From positions 109,312 through 173,311 of the forward strand of contig CAVRAR010000006.1 of the NCBI GenBank assembly GCA_963719005.1: a stretch of DNA of 64,000 bases. The letters are read 5' to 3'. Positions 25,457 through 34,191 of the stretch are shown here, piece by piece. Every line of letters starts with the position of its first letter. Positions within the stretch are counted from its first letter, which is position 1. This DNA is from G963675935 sp963719005. Its GTDB lineage: Bacteria; Planctomycetota; Planctomycetia; Pirellulales; Thermoguttaceae. The translations under genes and the position numbers were made by a program. The notes under the pieces were generated by a model that ran no database searches, was not told the origin of the DNA, and saw only the letters and a program-made list of their open reading frames with translations.

Positions 25457-28400
25457 CTGTTCGTTGTTCGACGACGATCGTGAACGGGCCGCTGGTCGGG
25501 AATCCGGCGGCAGACGCGACGTGAATCGTCGTGGCGGTAGACGTGATCTGCGCCGCCAGCGTTGTCTGCGGATCGGCCAGCGAGTCCAGGTTCTCGTCGA
25601 ACTCGACGGCCAACGTCGCGAGATTCGAATTGGGCAAGAGCACCACGCCGCCGTCCAACACTCGGCTAAGCGTGCCGGCGCCGTTCGGCGCCAGCACGTC
25701 CGTGACGATCGGCCCGACGTTCGAGTCGGGATGGGAGTTCATTGCCATGTATACGCTTGTGGCGCCTGGGCCGCTGTCGCCCGTCCAGACAATCACCACG
25801 TCGCCCGCCGCGTCGCTGCCGATCGAGGGTATCCACTGATTTCCGCCCGTCGAGTAATTCGCGCGGGTTTCGCCACCGAAGGTGTTGCCGGAACTGTCGT
25901 ACCGCTGGTAGAAAACGCCCGATGTGTCGGCCTGATTGATCTGGCTGCCGTTGCCGCTCCAGGCGATGGTGTAACTGCCGTCGTACGCCATTGCGATGGA
26001 TGGGTACTCTTGGTCGCCAGCGGTCGTCGCATTCACGCGGATAATCGATGAGGACTGTGCGGGTTTAATCGTCAACCCCCACGAAACCAGAAACTGGTTG
26101 TCTTGCGGCTGGAAGCCGAATTGATCGACCGGGTTGTGGTTAAAGTGGTCCTGGATATGCAGAGTCCACGTCCCGTCGGCAGTTTCACCGGCAAAACCCG
26201 ACAGGGGTTCTTCCGGGCGATACGTGCCCGTGAATGGCGGACGGGCAGGGTTCGTCGTGGCATTAGGATCCTGGATACTTGTTGCCCCCTGGTCGCTGAG
26301 GATCGTGCCGGTATAGTTCGCGCCCGGATATCCAGGCGCGGGACGGTCGAATAATTGGACAACCGTGCCGTCGGGACTCGTCAGCCAAACCGTGAAGTCG
26401 CTCGGGTTCGGAGTCACAATATTCAGCGTGACCGTGATATCCTGAATACGGATATTGTCGCCGATTTGGAGTTCCGACGTGAATTCGTGCCCCGAAATGG
26501 TGGGATCGGGAATTTCATTGCCGTCCTGCTTGAGGTACGTCTTCGTCGCGGGGACGTTGACCTGGAATGTCCGGCTGTAAACACCCCATCCGCTGCCGTC
26601 CTGGCCAGAACTCTGCCACGTGACGACATAACTGGTGCCGGCCAAGTTCATCGCGACGTCAGGGTATATCTGGTTACCGGCGGTGAAATCGGCTTGGACC
26701 GTTGGATCATTATCGACAAGCACCGGCACTTCGCTCGCCAGCGGACTTCCCTGCGGCGAGTCCTGCGGCGACGGAGCTAGACGCGGCGATCCGTCGGCGT
26801 TGAAGACGCGGGCGAAGATGTCGTTGTTCACGCCATCTTGCGAACTCTCCCAGGCAACGACGAAGACACCGCTGTCGGACAGCGATACCGTGGAGTCCTG
26901 CTGATTGCCCGCCGTGGTGACGTTCACCTGGAATTCGGAAGCCAAGGGGTCGCCGAAGGAGTCGTATCGCCGGGCGTAGACGCCGTAGCCGAGGCCCCCT
27001 TGCCCATTGTCCTCCTGTCCGTAGCTCGACCAGGTGACGACGAAATTGCCCGCCGTATCCATCGCCACGTTCGACCATTGTTGATTGTTGGTCGTGTAAG
27101 TATTGATGCGGAAGGAGCCGTCCGCATTCGTAAAGCTCGTCACCTGGGCGATGCCGGCCGAATTGAAGCGACAGCCGTAGACGTCGGAGTATCCGTCGGT
27201 GCCGAACTGGCTCCAGGTGACCACGAAGTCGCCGTCGCCGTCGCAGGCGACCGTGGCATAGCGCTGGCTAACGCCCGCCGCAACCGTCGGCGTCACCGCA
27301 AACGCCGCCGGCTTCAGCGCCGACGGGGAACCATCGGCGTTGTACATCGCCACGTAGACGCGATCCAGGCCCGTGGCCGGGTCTTTGGCGGTGTAGACCA
27401 CGATGTGATCGCCGTCACCGTTGACGGCCACGGCGCCGGGCGATTCGGGATACGTCCGGCCATTGGTGGCCGTGGACGTGGTCACCGGAGTGTCGGGCTG
27501 ATCCATCACGACCGAGAACGACAGGGAATAGTTCTTCCCGTTTGGCACGAAGCCATTGCTCCCCAACGGGTTGAGGGCAACGTCGCGCAAACCATTTTGC
27601 GCGGGCGTGGTCGATGTCGCGGCCACGGGGGCGATCGCTTCGAGCGTATAGTCGCCCTTGCCCAAGGACTGAATGCCCGTCGCGCCCACGTTACCGTCGA
27701 TGGTCACCACGGCCTCGTAGTGATTCGTCGGCAGGGCGTTCAGGTCCGAATACTGGCCGTAGAGCGTCGGGTTGTCGGACGCCATCTGAGCCAGATCGGC
27801 CGCCTCGTTCATTCCGTATTGGACGCTTACGACGGCGCCCTTGAGTTCGACGCCGTTGAGCAGCAGTTTGTAGTTGGCCGGATTGGTCACCGCGTCGCCG
27901 GTATGCGTGGCGTTGTCGAACATCGGCTCGTCGAAGGAGACGATGAGATGCTGCACTCCGCCGTCGACGTGGACGGCGGCGTTGGGGTCGATGACGGTTT
28001 GGCCGGGAAGTTCGAGGACGCCCGATGTGGTTTGAATGGTCACGCCGGTGCTGGCAGAGGCATTGACGTCGGCGACTTTGGGCCCGGCCGTGTTGACCGA
28101 TTGCGTGTAAACGCGGTAGTAGACGTTCTGGTTCGTCGGATTGCCGGCCGAGTCGGTGTCGTCCTGCGTCCAGGCGACGACGAAGCTTCCGTCGGGCGTC
28201 ATGGCGATCGACGCATCGTGCTGCGACGTGCCGTTGCTCCCCTGTGTTTCGGTGACGAAATTCGGAGCCGGCGCGGGCACCGAATTGGGGAGCATGAGAT
28301 TGTTCCACGGATAGTTTGGCGGCGCGACGGTGATCGCCGTGTCGTGGGCTTCGCCGATGAAATCAATCTCGAAGAACCACAGCGTGTTGGCTTGCGCGGC

Positions 28401-31400
28401 GAGCCCGAGATCCCAGTACGTGCCCTCGCGTTCCTGGACCTCCGCCGCGCTCATCAATCGGACGGTAACGGGGCTATCCTCGTTGGGCAACGGCCAGTTC
28501 ACGCCGAGTTCGGTCGTGACGGACCGCAGCGCGGCCAAGATGTTGTTTACCGTGCCGTTCGGGTCGATCACGGGGTTGTTGCCGGGCGTGTAGGCCGGGG
28601 TAATCGTGACGGCCGTGGCATTGGGATCGGCGCTGCCGTTCTGAACGGTGATGATAAAATTGCCCGAAGTGATATCTCGGTCGAGCGCGATCACGAGCCG
28701 CGTGTTCGATCCGTCGCGCTGGTCGTTGACGATGTCGTCGCTCTCCAAGACGTTCAGCGCCCCGTAGCCCGGGGCGGCATCGTACTGAGTATACATCACG
28801 CCGTTGGCTTCACCGCGGGTGTATCCGAGCGCAAGACTCATGATCGAATCCAGGCGTCCGAGCTGCTCGTCCGTGAATCCGTAGTCCTTCTGCGCGTGGA
28901 TCAGCACTTCCTCGATTTCGCTGTCGGGATCCTGGTCGTTGTCGCCGCCGTAGGGAAGCTGTAGCGAGGCGAGTTCCGGCCAGGCGGCCAGCAAGTCGGC
29001 ATTCTGCGGCTGCGAGAGCATCTGCTGCATCGTCAGCGAGGCCGAGCCCGACGAAGCCAATTGCGCCGTGTCGGGGCCGAAGCCCTCGTAGCTCACCGTC
29101 AGATCGCCGTCGGCGTCCATGACGATCTGGCCGTTGTCTTGCGGCAGAGGCCAGGTTGCGATGGAGCCGTCCGGGTTCAATCCGATCATGGCGCCGCCGG
29201 CGCTCACCGCGCTGTTGGCGCGTTCATCCGGGCGTATAGGCGAGCCCGGGGCCACAACCGCGCCGCCGGGCATAGTCAGGCCCTTCAGCGTGTACTCTCG
29301 GAAGTACACTCCGGCCTGCTCCGGAGTAGTTTCGGCTATCAAATCGTTGTCGCGGTATTGTGTCCAGGAGATGGCGAAGTCGTCATTCTCGTCGAACGTG
29401 GCCGTCGGCGTGGGAGTGGCCGTTGCGGTGCTCTGGATCCAAACGCCGTTGTTGTTCGGGTTGGCGTAATCGAACAGCGTGTTGCCCTGGGCGTCGTAGA
29501 CGCGGGCGTAGACGTCATTGAGGGTGGCTGAGGTGAAGTGGTCCCACGTGACGAGCCAGTGTCCATCCGAACTCATGGCCACGGCGGGGTCAAAGTGTTC
29601 GTCGGAATCATAATGATTGACGAGTATCTCTTGGCCGAGCGGCGTGCCGTCGTGAGCAAACTGTTGGGCATGAATGGAGTTGAAGAAGCTCAGGTCTTGC
29701 CCCGTGCCGGCCCAGGCGATGACGAAGTTGCCCGCATCGTCCATGGCAACCGCCGACTCGTCCTGGGCATTGGTCGTGTCGGTGTTGACGCGGAAGGTGT
29801 AGAGGTCGCCGGGAACCTGAATGTCCTGCGGCAGGAGCGAATTGTACGGGATCGGAGTCACCACGGGACGAACGCCTTGAATGATCGTGTCCGGGACGCC
29901 GTCGTTGTTCGTGTCCACTTGCCAAGCGCTTTGGTAGAGCGCGCTGGACGTCTGGACGAATCCCACCGGCTCGAACCGCCGCGCGAAAATGTCGGTATCG
30001 CTGCTGTAGTTGGCGAGATTCGACACTTGCGAAGTCCAGGAGATCACGAAACTTCCGTCGGCGTCCATGGCAACGGCCGGCGCAGTGTTCTCGTCCGGCT
30101 GAATCTGGAAGGGATCGACGGGAACCTCGGGGTTCACGCGGAACTCGGGGCTGCTCTCCTTCTTGATGACCGCCGTGAGGCTTGTCGTGTTCAGCACGTT
30201 GTGGGACTCGTCGATGACTTGGCCCGCCGGTATCACCAACTGCGGCAAGTCCTTGTACGCCTCGTCGCCCGTGAACGTGATGTCGAAGGTTCTCAAGCCA
30301 TTCGGATCGTCGGCCGTCTTGACCGGCGTGACGATCACTTTCACCGAGGAGGTCAACGTTTGCGGCGAGTCGTCCGGCCCGTTGTCCATCGGGTTGTCGA
30401 GAGGCGCCAAGTAGCCTTGCTGAGTCGACAGGAACGCCTGCTGAATGGCCGCGGCGGTCAGTGCACCGTTGGTGGGCGAGACCGGGATGGTCGGCGCGCC
30501 GGTCGACGAGGTGCCGATCGTCAACGGCCGGTTCTGCACGGTGACCAGCGCCGCCGGCAGGAATCCGCTGGAATAGTCGGCGTTGACGACCTGCAACAGC
30601 GGCTCGACCCGGCCTTGCGAGGCGTTGCCATAGCTGATGGTGAAAGTCTTTGCGTCGGTAGCCTGGACGACGACGTCGGCCAAATCGCTGCCCAGCAGCT
30701 GCAACGCTTCTTGCATCTGCCCGGCCGTGTCCAAAATGGTGATCGTCTCGCCGACCTGGTGAGCGGTCGCCTCCATTCCCCTCTGCACCGTCCACAGTCC
30801 GGTCAGCGGGTCGATGTTCGTCACCAACATCCGTTCGTTGCCGATCGAAATGAAGAAGGGCGTCGTGCTCATCGGCGGCTTCTCGACCTTCGACATGTCG
30901 ATCGTGGTGTCGGTAACGCCGACGGCGGAGGCCATGGTCGCCGACTCCGCCGTGCCGAATTGAGACTCGTCGTAATAGATCGGGATAGTGGTGGAAACTA
31001 CCTTCGTGGTCGGATCCGTGTAGCTCAGTTGGAACGTCCCTACGATGCCAAATCCGCCGGTCGCCTCGCTAAACGCGAGTTGCTGGACGTCGTTGCCGCC
31101 ATAATTGATCGAGAACATCCCATAAGTGTTGCCGGAGAGAACGTTGGTGAGCACTCCGGCCGGCAGCGTGATCCGCTGCACGTCCTGCGTGAAATAGCGG
31201 GCGTAGACGTTCGTGCCGGTCATCGCCTCGCCGGTTCCGGGATCGAGCACGGGCGAGCCGTCCGGGTTCAACATCGGCTCTTGTCGCGTCCAGGTAACGA
31301 CGAAATCGCCGTTGTCGTCCGTGGCGACCGACTGACCCGCTATGGTAGTTTGGTTGACCGCAGTGCTTTGATTGACCAGAACGTCCTGCGTGTCGATGGG

Positions 31401-33404
31401 GTTCCACGTGAGCTTGTCCGACGGCGGGGGCGGGTCGGGCGGGGGCGGCGGTTCCGGAGGTATGACGACGGCCGGATCGGTGGCGTTGCTGATGACGAAC
31501 GAGCGTTGGGAATTCGAGCCCGCCGGATTCGTACCCGAACTATTCAGCGGATTGCCCGCCACGTCGGTCAGCCCGCTGGCCCCGCCGAGAACCGGGGCAA
31601 GCGCCGTCAGGATGTAGGTTCCGCCGGGCAGAGTCGTGTCCAAAAGGGTAATCAACGCCTTGGCCGCGTGAGTCGCCTTCGTCGTGCCTTCCACGCCTCG
31701 GGTGACGGTCCACGTCGTGGTGCCGAAGCCGCCGGTGACCAGCATGTCCTCGTTGTCTATGGAAATTGTGAACGGGCCGGTGCTCGGGAACGAGGCGGCA
31801 GTCGCCGCATCCACCCTGATGGTGGTATCGTTGAGTCCGACGGCCGCGGTCAACCCCGTGCTCAGGAGAATCGCCGAGCCCTTGCCATGATTGTAAGCCG
31901 TCGTGCCGTCCGTGCCTCTGGTGACGGTCCACGTCGTGGTGCCCCACCCCGCGGTGACCAGCATGTGCTCGGTGCCAACGATAATCGTGAAGGGGCCGGT
32001 CTTCGGGAACGCGGCGGCCGCGGCGGCGTTTACGGTAAGCGTAATGGCCGTCTTATAAAAGTTGGCCAACAGCAGCGTCATCGTGGGGATCGTGGTCGGA
32101 TCGCCGTCCGCGGTGCGTACCGCGAGAGGATCCAATGTGACGACGGCCTGATACTTGTTTGTCGTCGGATTCAACTGGTACGTGACGCTCTTGATGCCCG
32201 CCGACACGTCCTTCCCGTCTTTCGTAAGCGTGTAGTTGGCCGGGTTGGTGACGGCGTCGCCCGTGTGGGCGGCGTTGTCGTACATTGCCTCGTCGAACAC
32301 CAGGGTAAGCGTAGCGGGGGTAGTCGTGAGCGTTTCGGCGTCCTTCCAGCGGCTTCCGTCCGCGTTGAGCCAATCGGAAACGATCGGGCCGGCGGTATCG
32401 GTCGGCGATTTGTAGATTTTGGAAAAGACGCCCTGCGAGTCCCCGGTCCCCTTGCCGGACCAGGCGACGACAAACGCGCCGGCGGGGGTCATGGCGACGG
32501 ACGAACTCTCCTGAATGCCTTGACCGGTGGAATTGACCCGCCATTCCGTGCTGACTGCCGGGTTTGCCGTATCGCCTACTTGCGTTGCGTGGAAGGTCCG
32601 CACCCACACGCCGCTTGTGTCTTGATCGTAGGCCGTCGCCAGGTTTTCGGGGGTCAAAGGAGTCGTCGTGCTCGATCCGTTGCCGTCCCACGAAATGGCG
32701 AAATCGCCGTCCAAGTCCATGCTGACCGACGGACTCAACTGGTCGCCGTAGTAAAGCGCCGATTGCGCCATCGAGTAGAACTGATTTGGATCCAAGGCGG
32801 TGACGACTTGGTTGGCCTGCTCGTCCACCTGGGTTACCGGGGTAAATGTACCCGTTCCGCCGTCGTAGACGAACTGGCGATAGTAGACGCCGTAACTGTT
32901 GACCATCGGTTCGAAAGCGTCGATCCAATCGTTGTCCTGGTAGGCTTCCCAGGTCACGACGAAGTTGCCAGAGGAGTTCATTGCCACCTGCGCGTTGCTT
33001 GCCAAGAAGGCTTGCGCGGCCAAACGATCGTTTTGAATGGCCTGGCCGTCGGCGATGAACTGGTTGTTTCCGACGCTGATTTGGAACGGTCCGGTGGAGA
33101 CGCCGACTCCGGTGGAACTCCACAGGAACGCGTCGCCCACAACGATGCTGTTGGTGGCGATGTTGTTCGTTTGGCTGACGACGTCGGTCCACACCACAAC
33201 AAACGTTCCCACGCTGCTCATGGCGATCGACGGATGCAGCAGGTTGTTGCTGGCGGTCAATCCGGTGCTGGGGACGTTCCCAGCGAGTTGACGGGAATTC
33301 GGTGCCGATCGCGTTGCCGTCGAGGTCGTAGATTTGTCCCTTAATGGTGTTGAAATAGCTGTACGATTGAGCTTGCGAGGCCCAGACGACGACGAAATCG
33401 CCAT
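25290..33404 (-). CDS. Giant surface protein, segment 4
   Basis: This is a roughly 2,600-codon piece of the giant gene whose genuine coding part runs from about 33290 to 25475. Both ends read as nonsense where the neighbouring frames take over. It contains many VAMDADGDFVVVW-type repeats, Big_5-like units at about 32230-32400, 27870-28110 and 25560-25730, TTTWTVTRG modules at about 31720 and 31930 with a variant (LWTVQRG) near 30790, and a proprotein-convertase P-domain at 26060-26552. A Pro-rich linker (EPPPPPDPPPPSDK) lies near 31440. The antisense strand carries a 1,268-codon open frame (29538-33344) that I regard as a shadow. Confidence 0.87.
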   Translation of the reverse strand: MAISSSSGPRKLNRTAISTPLRDKSTTSTATRSAPNSRQLAGNVPSTGLTASNNLLHPSIAMSSVGTFVVVWTDVVSQTNNIATNSIVVGDAFLWSSTGVGVSTGPFQISVGNNQFIADGQAIQNDRLAAQAFLASNAQVAMNSSGNFVVTWEAYQDNDWIDAFEPMVNSYGVYYRQFVYDGGTGTFTPVTQVDEQANQVVTALDPNQFYSMAQSALYYGDQLSPSVSMDLDGDFAISWDGNGSSTTTPLTPENLATAYDQDTSGVWVRTFHATQVGDTANPAVSTEWRVNSTGQGIQESSSVAMTPAGAFVVAWSGKGTGDSQGVFSKIYKSPTDTAGPIVSDWLNADGSRWKDAETLTTTPATLTLVFDEAMYDNAAHTGDAVTNPANYTLTKDGKDVSAGIKSVTYQLNPTTNKYQAVVTLDPLAVRTADGDPTTIPTMTLLLANFYKTAITLTVNAAAAAAFPKTGPFTIIVGTEHMLVTAGWGTTTWTVTRGTDGTTAYNHGKGSAILLSTGLTAAVGLNDTTIRVDAATAASFPSTGPFTISIDNEDMLVTGGFGTTTWTVTRGVEGTTKATHAAKALITLLDTTLPGGTYILTALAPVLGGASGLTDVAGNPLNSSGTNPAGSNSQRSFVISNATDPAVVIPPEPPPPPDPPPPSDKLTWNPIDTQDVLVNQSTAVNQTTIAGQSVATDDNGDFVVTWTRQEPMLNPDGSPVLDPGTGEAMTGTNVYARYFTQDVQRITLPAGVLTNVLSGNTYGMFSINYGGNDVQQLAFSEATGGFGIVGTFQLSYTDPTTKVVSTTIPIYYDESQFGTAESATMASAVGVTDTTIDMSKVEKPPMSTTPFFISIGNERMLVTNIDPLTGLWTVQRGMEATAHQVGETITILDTAGQMQEALQLLGSDLADVVVQATDAKTFTISYGNASQGRVEPLLQVVNADYSSGFLPAALVTVQNRPLTIGTSSTGAPTIPVSPTNGALTAAAIQQAFLSTQQGYLAPLDNPMDNGPDDSPQTLTSSVKVIVTPVKTADDPNGLRTFDITFTGDEAYKDLPQLVIPAGQVIDESHNVLNTTSLTAVIKKESSPEFRVNPEVPVDPFQIQPDENTAPAVAMDADGSFVISWTSQVSNLANYSSDTDIFARRFEPVGFVQTSSALYQSAWQVDTNNDGVPDTIIQGVRPVVTPIPYNSLLPQDIQVPGDLYTFRVNTDTTNAQDESAVAMDDAGNFVIAWAGTGQDLSFFNSIHAQQFAHDGTPLGQEILVNHYDSDEHFDPAVAMSSDGHWLVTWDHFTSATLNDVYARVYDAQGNTLFDYANPNNNGVWIQSTATATPTPTATFDENDDFAISWTQYRDNDLIAETTPEQAGVYFREYTLKGLTMPGGAVVAPGSPIRPDERANSAVSAGGAMIGLNPDGSIATWPLPQDNGQIVMDADGDLTVSYEGFGPDTAQLASSGSASLTMQQMLSQPQNADLLAAWPELASLQLPYGGDNDQDPDSEIEEVLIHAQKDYGFTDEQLGRLDSIMSLALGYTRGEANGVMYTQYDAAPGYGALNVLESDDIVNDQRDGSNTRLVIALDRDITSGNFIITVQNGSADPNATAVTITPAYTPGNNPVIDPNGTVNNILAALRSVTTELGVNWPLPNEDSPVTVRLMSAAEVQEREGTYWDLGLAAQANTLWFFEIDFIGEAHDTAITVAPPNYPWNNLMLPNSVPAPAPNFVTETQGSNGTSQHDASIAMTPDGSFVVAWTQDDTDSAGNPTNQNVYYRVYTQSVNTAGPKVADVNASASTGVTIQTTSGVLELPGQTVIDPNAAVHVDGGVQHLIVSFDEPMFDNATHTGDAVTNPANYKLLLNGVELKGAVVSVQYGMNEAADLAQMASDNPTLYGQYSDLNALPTNHYEAVVTIDGNVGATGIQSLGKGDYTLEAIAPVAATSTTPAQNGLRDVALNPLGSNGFVPNGKNYSLSFSVVMDQPDTPVTTSTATNGRTYPESPGAVAVNGDGDHIVVYTAKDPATGLDRVYVAMYNADGSPSALKPAAFAVTPTVAAGVSQRYATVACDGDGDFVVTWSQFGTDGYSDVYGCRFNSAGIAQVTSFTNADGSFRINTYTTNNQQWSNVAMDTAGNFVVTWSSYGQEDNGQGGLGYGVYARRYDSFGDPLASEFQVNVTTAGNQQDSTVSLSDSGVFVVAWESSQDGVNNDIFARVFNADGSPRLAPSPQDSPQGSPLASEVPVLVDNDPTVQADFTAGNQIYPDVAMNLAGTSYVVTWQSSGQDGSGWGVYSRTFQVNVPATKTYLKQDGNEIPDPTISGHEFTSELQIGDNIRIQDITVTLNIVTPNPSDFTVWLTSPDGTVVQLFDRPAPGYPGANYTGTILSDQGATSIQDPNATTNPARPPFTGTYRPEEPLSGFAGETADGTWTLHIQDHFNHNPVDQFGFQPQDNQFLVSWGLTIKPAQSSSIIRVNATTAGDQEYPSIAMAYDGSYTIAWSGNGSQINQADTSGVFYQRYDSSGNTFGGETRANYSTGGNQWIPSIGSDAAGDVVIVWTGDSGPGATSVYMAMNSHPDSNVGPIVTDVLAPNGAGTLSRVLDGGVVLLPNSNLATLAVEFDENLDSLADPQTTLAAQITSTATTIHVASAAGFPTSGPFTIVVEQRTDGGDGRLRHHDVDRHPRREQYAECVARARRDGRSPGRSRHVRPQRPEPSELVAVL
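26060..26552 (-). other. P-domain (proprotein convertase-type) inside giant protein
   Basis: This stretch of about 160 residues has the P/Homo B pattern: ISGHEFTSELQIGDNIRIQD, then TVTLNIVTPNPSDFTVWLTSPDGT, then a final beta-sandwich strand GTWTLHIQDHFNHNPVDQ...LVSWGLTIKP. P-domains normally accompany subtilisin-like proteases; here no subtilase is fused, and the only protease is the trypsin-like domain about 4.3 kb downstream in the same gene. Confidence 0.8.
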
Positions 33405-34191
33405 AGCTGTCCATTGCCACCGCGGGCGAGAGTTGATCGTTGGTGGTGATGGTGTTGACGCGGAACTCGCCGCCGGCCTTGAGATTGTTCGGTTGGGTCG
33501 AGTCGTAACTGAACCGTTTGCCGTAGATTCCCCAACTGCCGTTGGGGTCTTCGCCCTGGCTGGCCCATACGACCACGAAATCGCCGTCGGCGTCCATCGC
33601 CACCGAGGGTTCAGTCTGATTGCCCGCCGTGAAGGTGGAGTTGACCAGCGTTTCGTTGCTCAGCGGGTTGCCGATGCTGTTGAAGAGCCGCATGTAGACG
33701 TCGGTCGTGCCGTCGGCGGCGTATTGGAGCCATACGACGGCGTAGTCGCCCTTGTCGTCGGAAGCGACGCTGCGCGTGCTGGCGGAATCGCCGACGGCAT
33801 TCACGCCGGTGGAAGTCGTCGTTTGCACGCCGGCCGTGGTCTGGTTGACGAGAATCTCGGCTCCGCTCTTGTCGGTGGTCGTGTCGCTGGTGACGGCGAT
33901 CGCGAACGTGACGCTATAATTGGATCCCGCCGTGTTGTAACCGGTATAGCTGAGATAGTTGCCGGCGACGTCAGTGACTCCAGTCGTGCCGGCGGGATTC
34001 CTGGTCGTTCCCGCGGTAGGCGTCAACAAGGTGAGCGTGTAGGTGCCGGTGCTGAGCGGCGTCACGCCGCTTGCCGGCCCGTTGGCGTCGAAGGCGACGA
34101 CGATTTCATACTTGCCGCTCGGCGTCAAACTGAGAGATGAAAAGTCGTGCAAGGCGCCGGGGCCGTAGTCAACGGGGTCGTCCACCGCCAT
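32053..34191 (-). CDS. Giant surface protein, segment 3
   Basis: The coding part of this piece runs from about 34235 to 33290, then the frame passes to segment 4; the remainder down to 32053 is out of frame (Arg-rich nonsense). It starts inside a Big_5-like unit (AQMAVDDPVDYGPGALHDF, VVAFDANGPASGVTPLSTG) and continues with INTAGS-type strands. Two or three FVVVW repeats follow, for example DADGDFVVVWASQGEDPNG and SYGDFVVVWASQAQSYSYF. The Met at 34191 is internal. The join to segment 2 reads AINGAIS then QVWFGLDEAANLAQM, which restores a pattern seen elsewhere in the protein (SVQYGMNEAADLAQM). Confidence 0.85.
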   Translation of the reverse strand: MAVDDPVDYGPGALHDFSSLSLTPSGKYEIVVAFDANGPASGVTPLSTGTYTLTLLTPTAGTTRNPAGTTGVTDVAGNYLSYTGYNTAGSNYSVTFAIAVTSDTTTDKSGAEILVNQTTAGVQTTTSTGVNAVGDSASTRSVASDDKGDYAVVWLQYAADGTTDVYMRLFNSIGNPLSNETLVNSTFTAGNQTEPSVAMDADGDFVVVWASQGEDPNGSWGIYGKRFSYDSTQPNNLKAGGEFRVNTITTNDQLSPAVAMDSYGDFVVVWASQAQSYSYFNTIKGQIYDLDGNAIGTEFPSTRWERPQHRIDRQQQPAASVDRHEQRGNVCCGVDRRRQPNEQHRHQQHRCGRRVPVEFHRSRRLHRTVPNQRRKQPVHRRRPGHSKRSFGRASLLGKQRAGGNELLWQLRRDLGSLPGQRLDRRFRTDGQQLRRLLSPVRLRRRNGYIYPGNPGGRAGQPSRHRLGSKSVLLDGAIGALLRRPVESVGQHGLGRRFRHFVGRQRIEHDDSFDPRKPGDGLRSRHKRRVGADLPRNASRRYGKPGSQHGMAGQFHRSRHSGEFVRRHDPRRRVCRRLVRQGDRGLAGRLFQNLQIADRYRRPDRFRLAQRGRKPLEGRRNAHDYPRYAYPGVRRGNVRQRRPHGRRRHQPGQLHAYERREGRVGGHQERHVPVESDDKQVSGRRHIGSSRGTHRGRRSDHDPHDDAAVGQLL

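Noticed and set aside
29538..33344. A 1,268-codon open frame on the plus strand, opposite the giant gene
   Set aside because: The translation is Arg/Val/Gly/His-rich with no domain and mirrors the repeated GTCGTC-type codons of the real minus-strand gene. It is a shadow caused by high GC and few stops in that frame.
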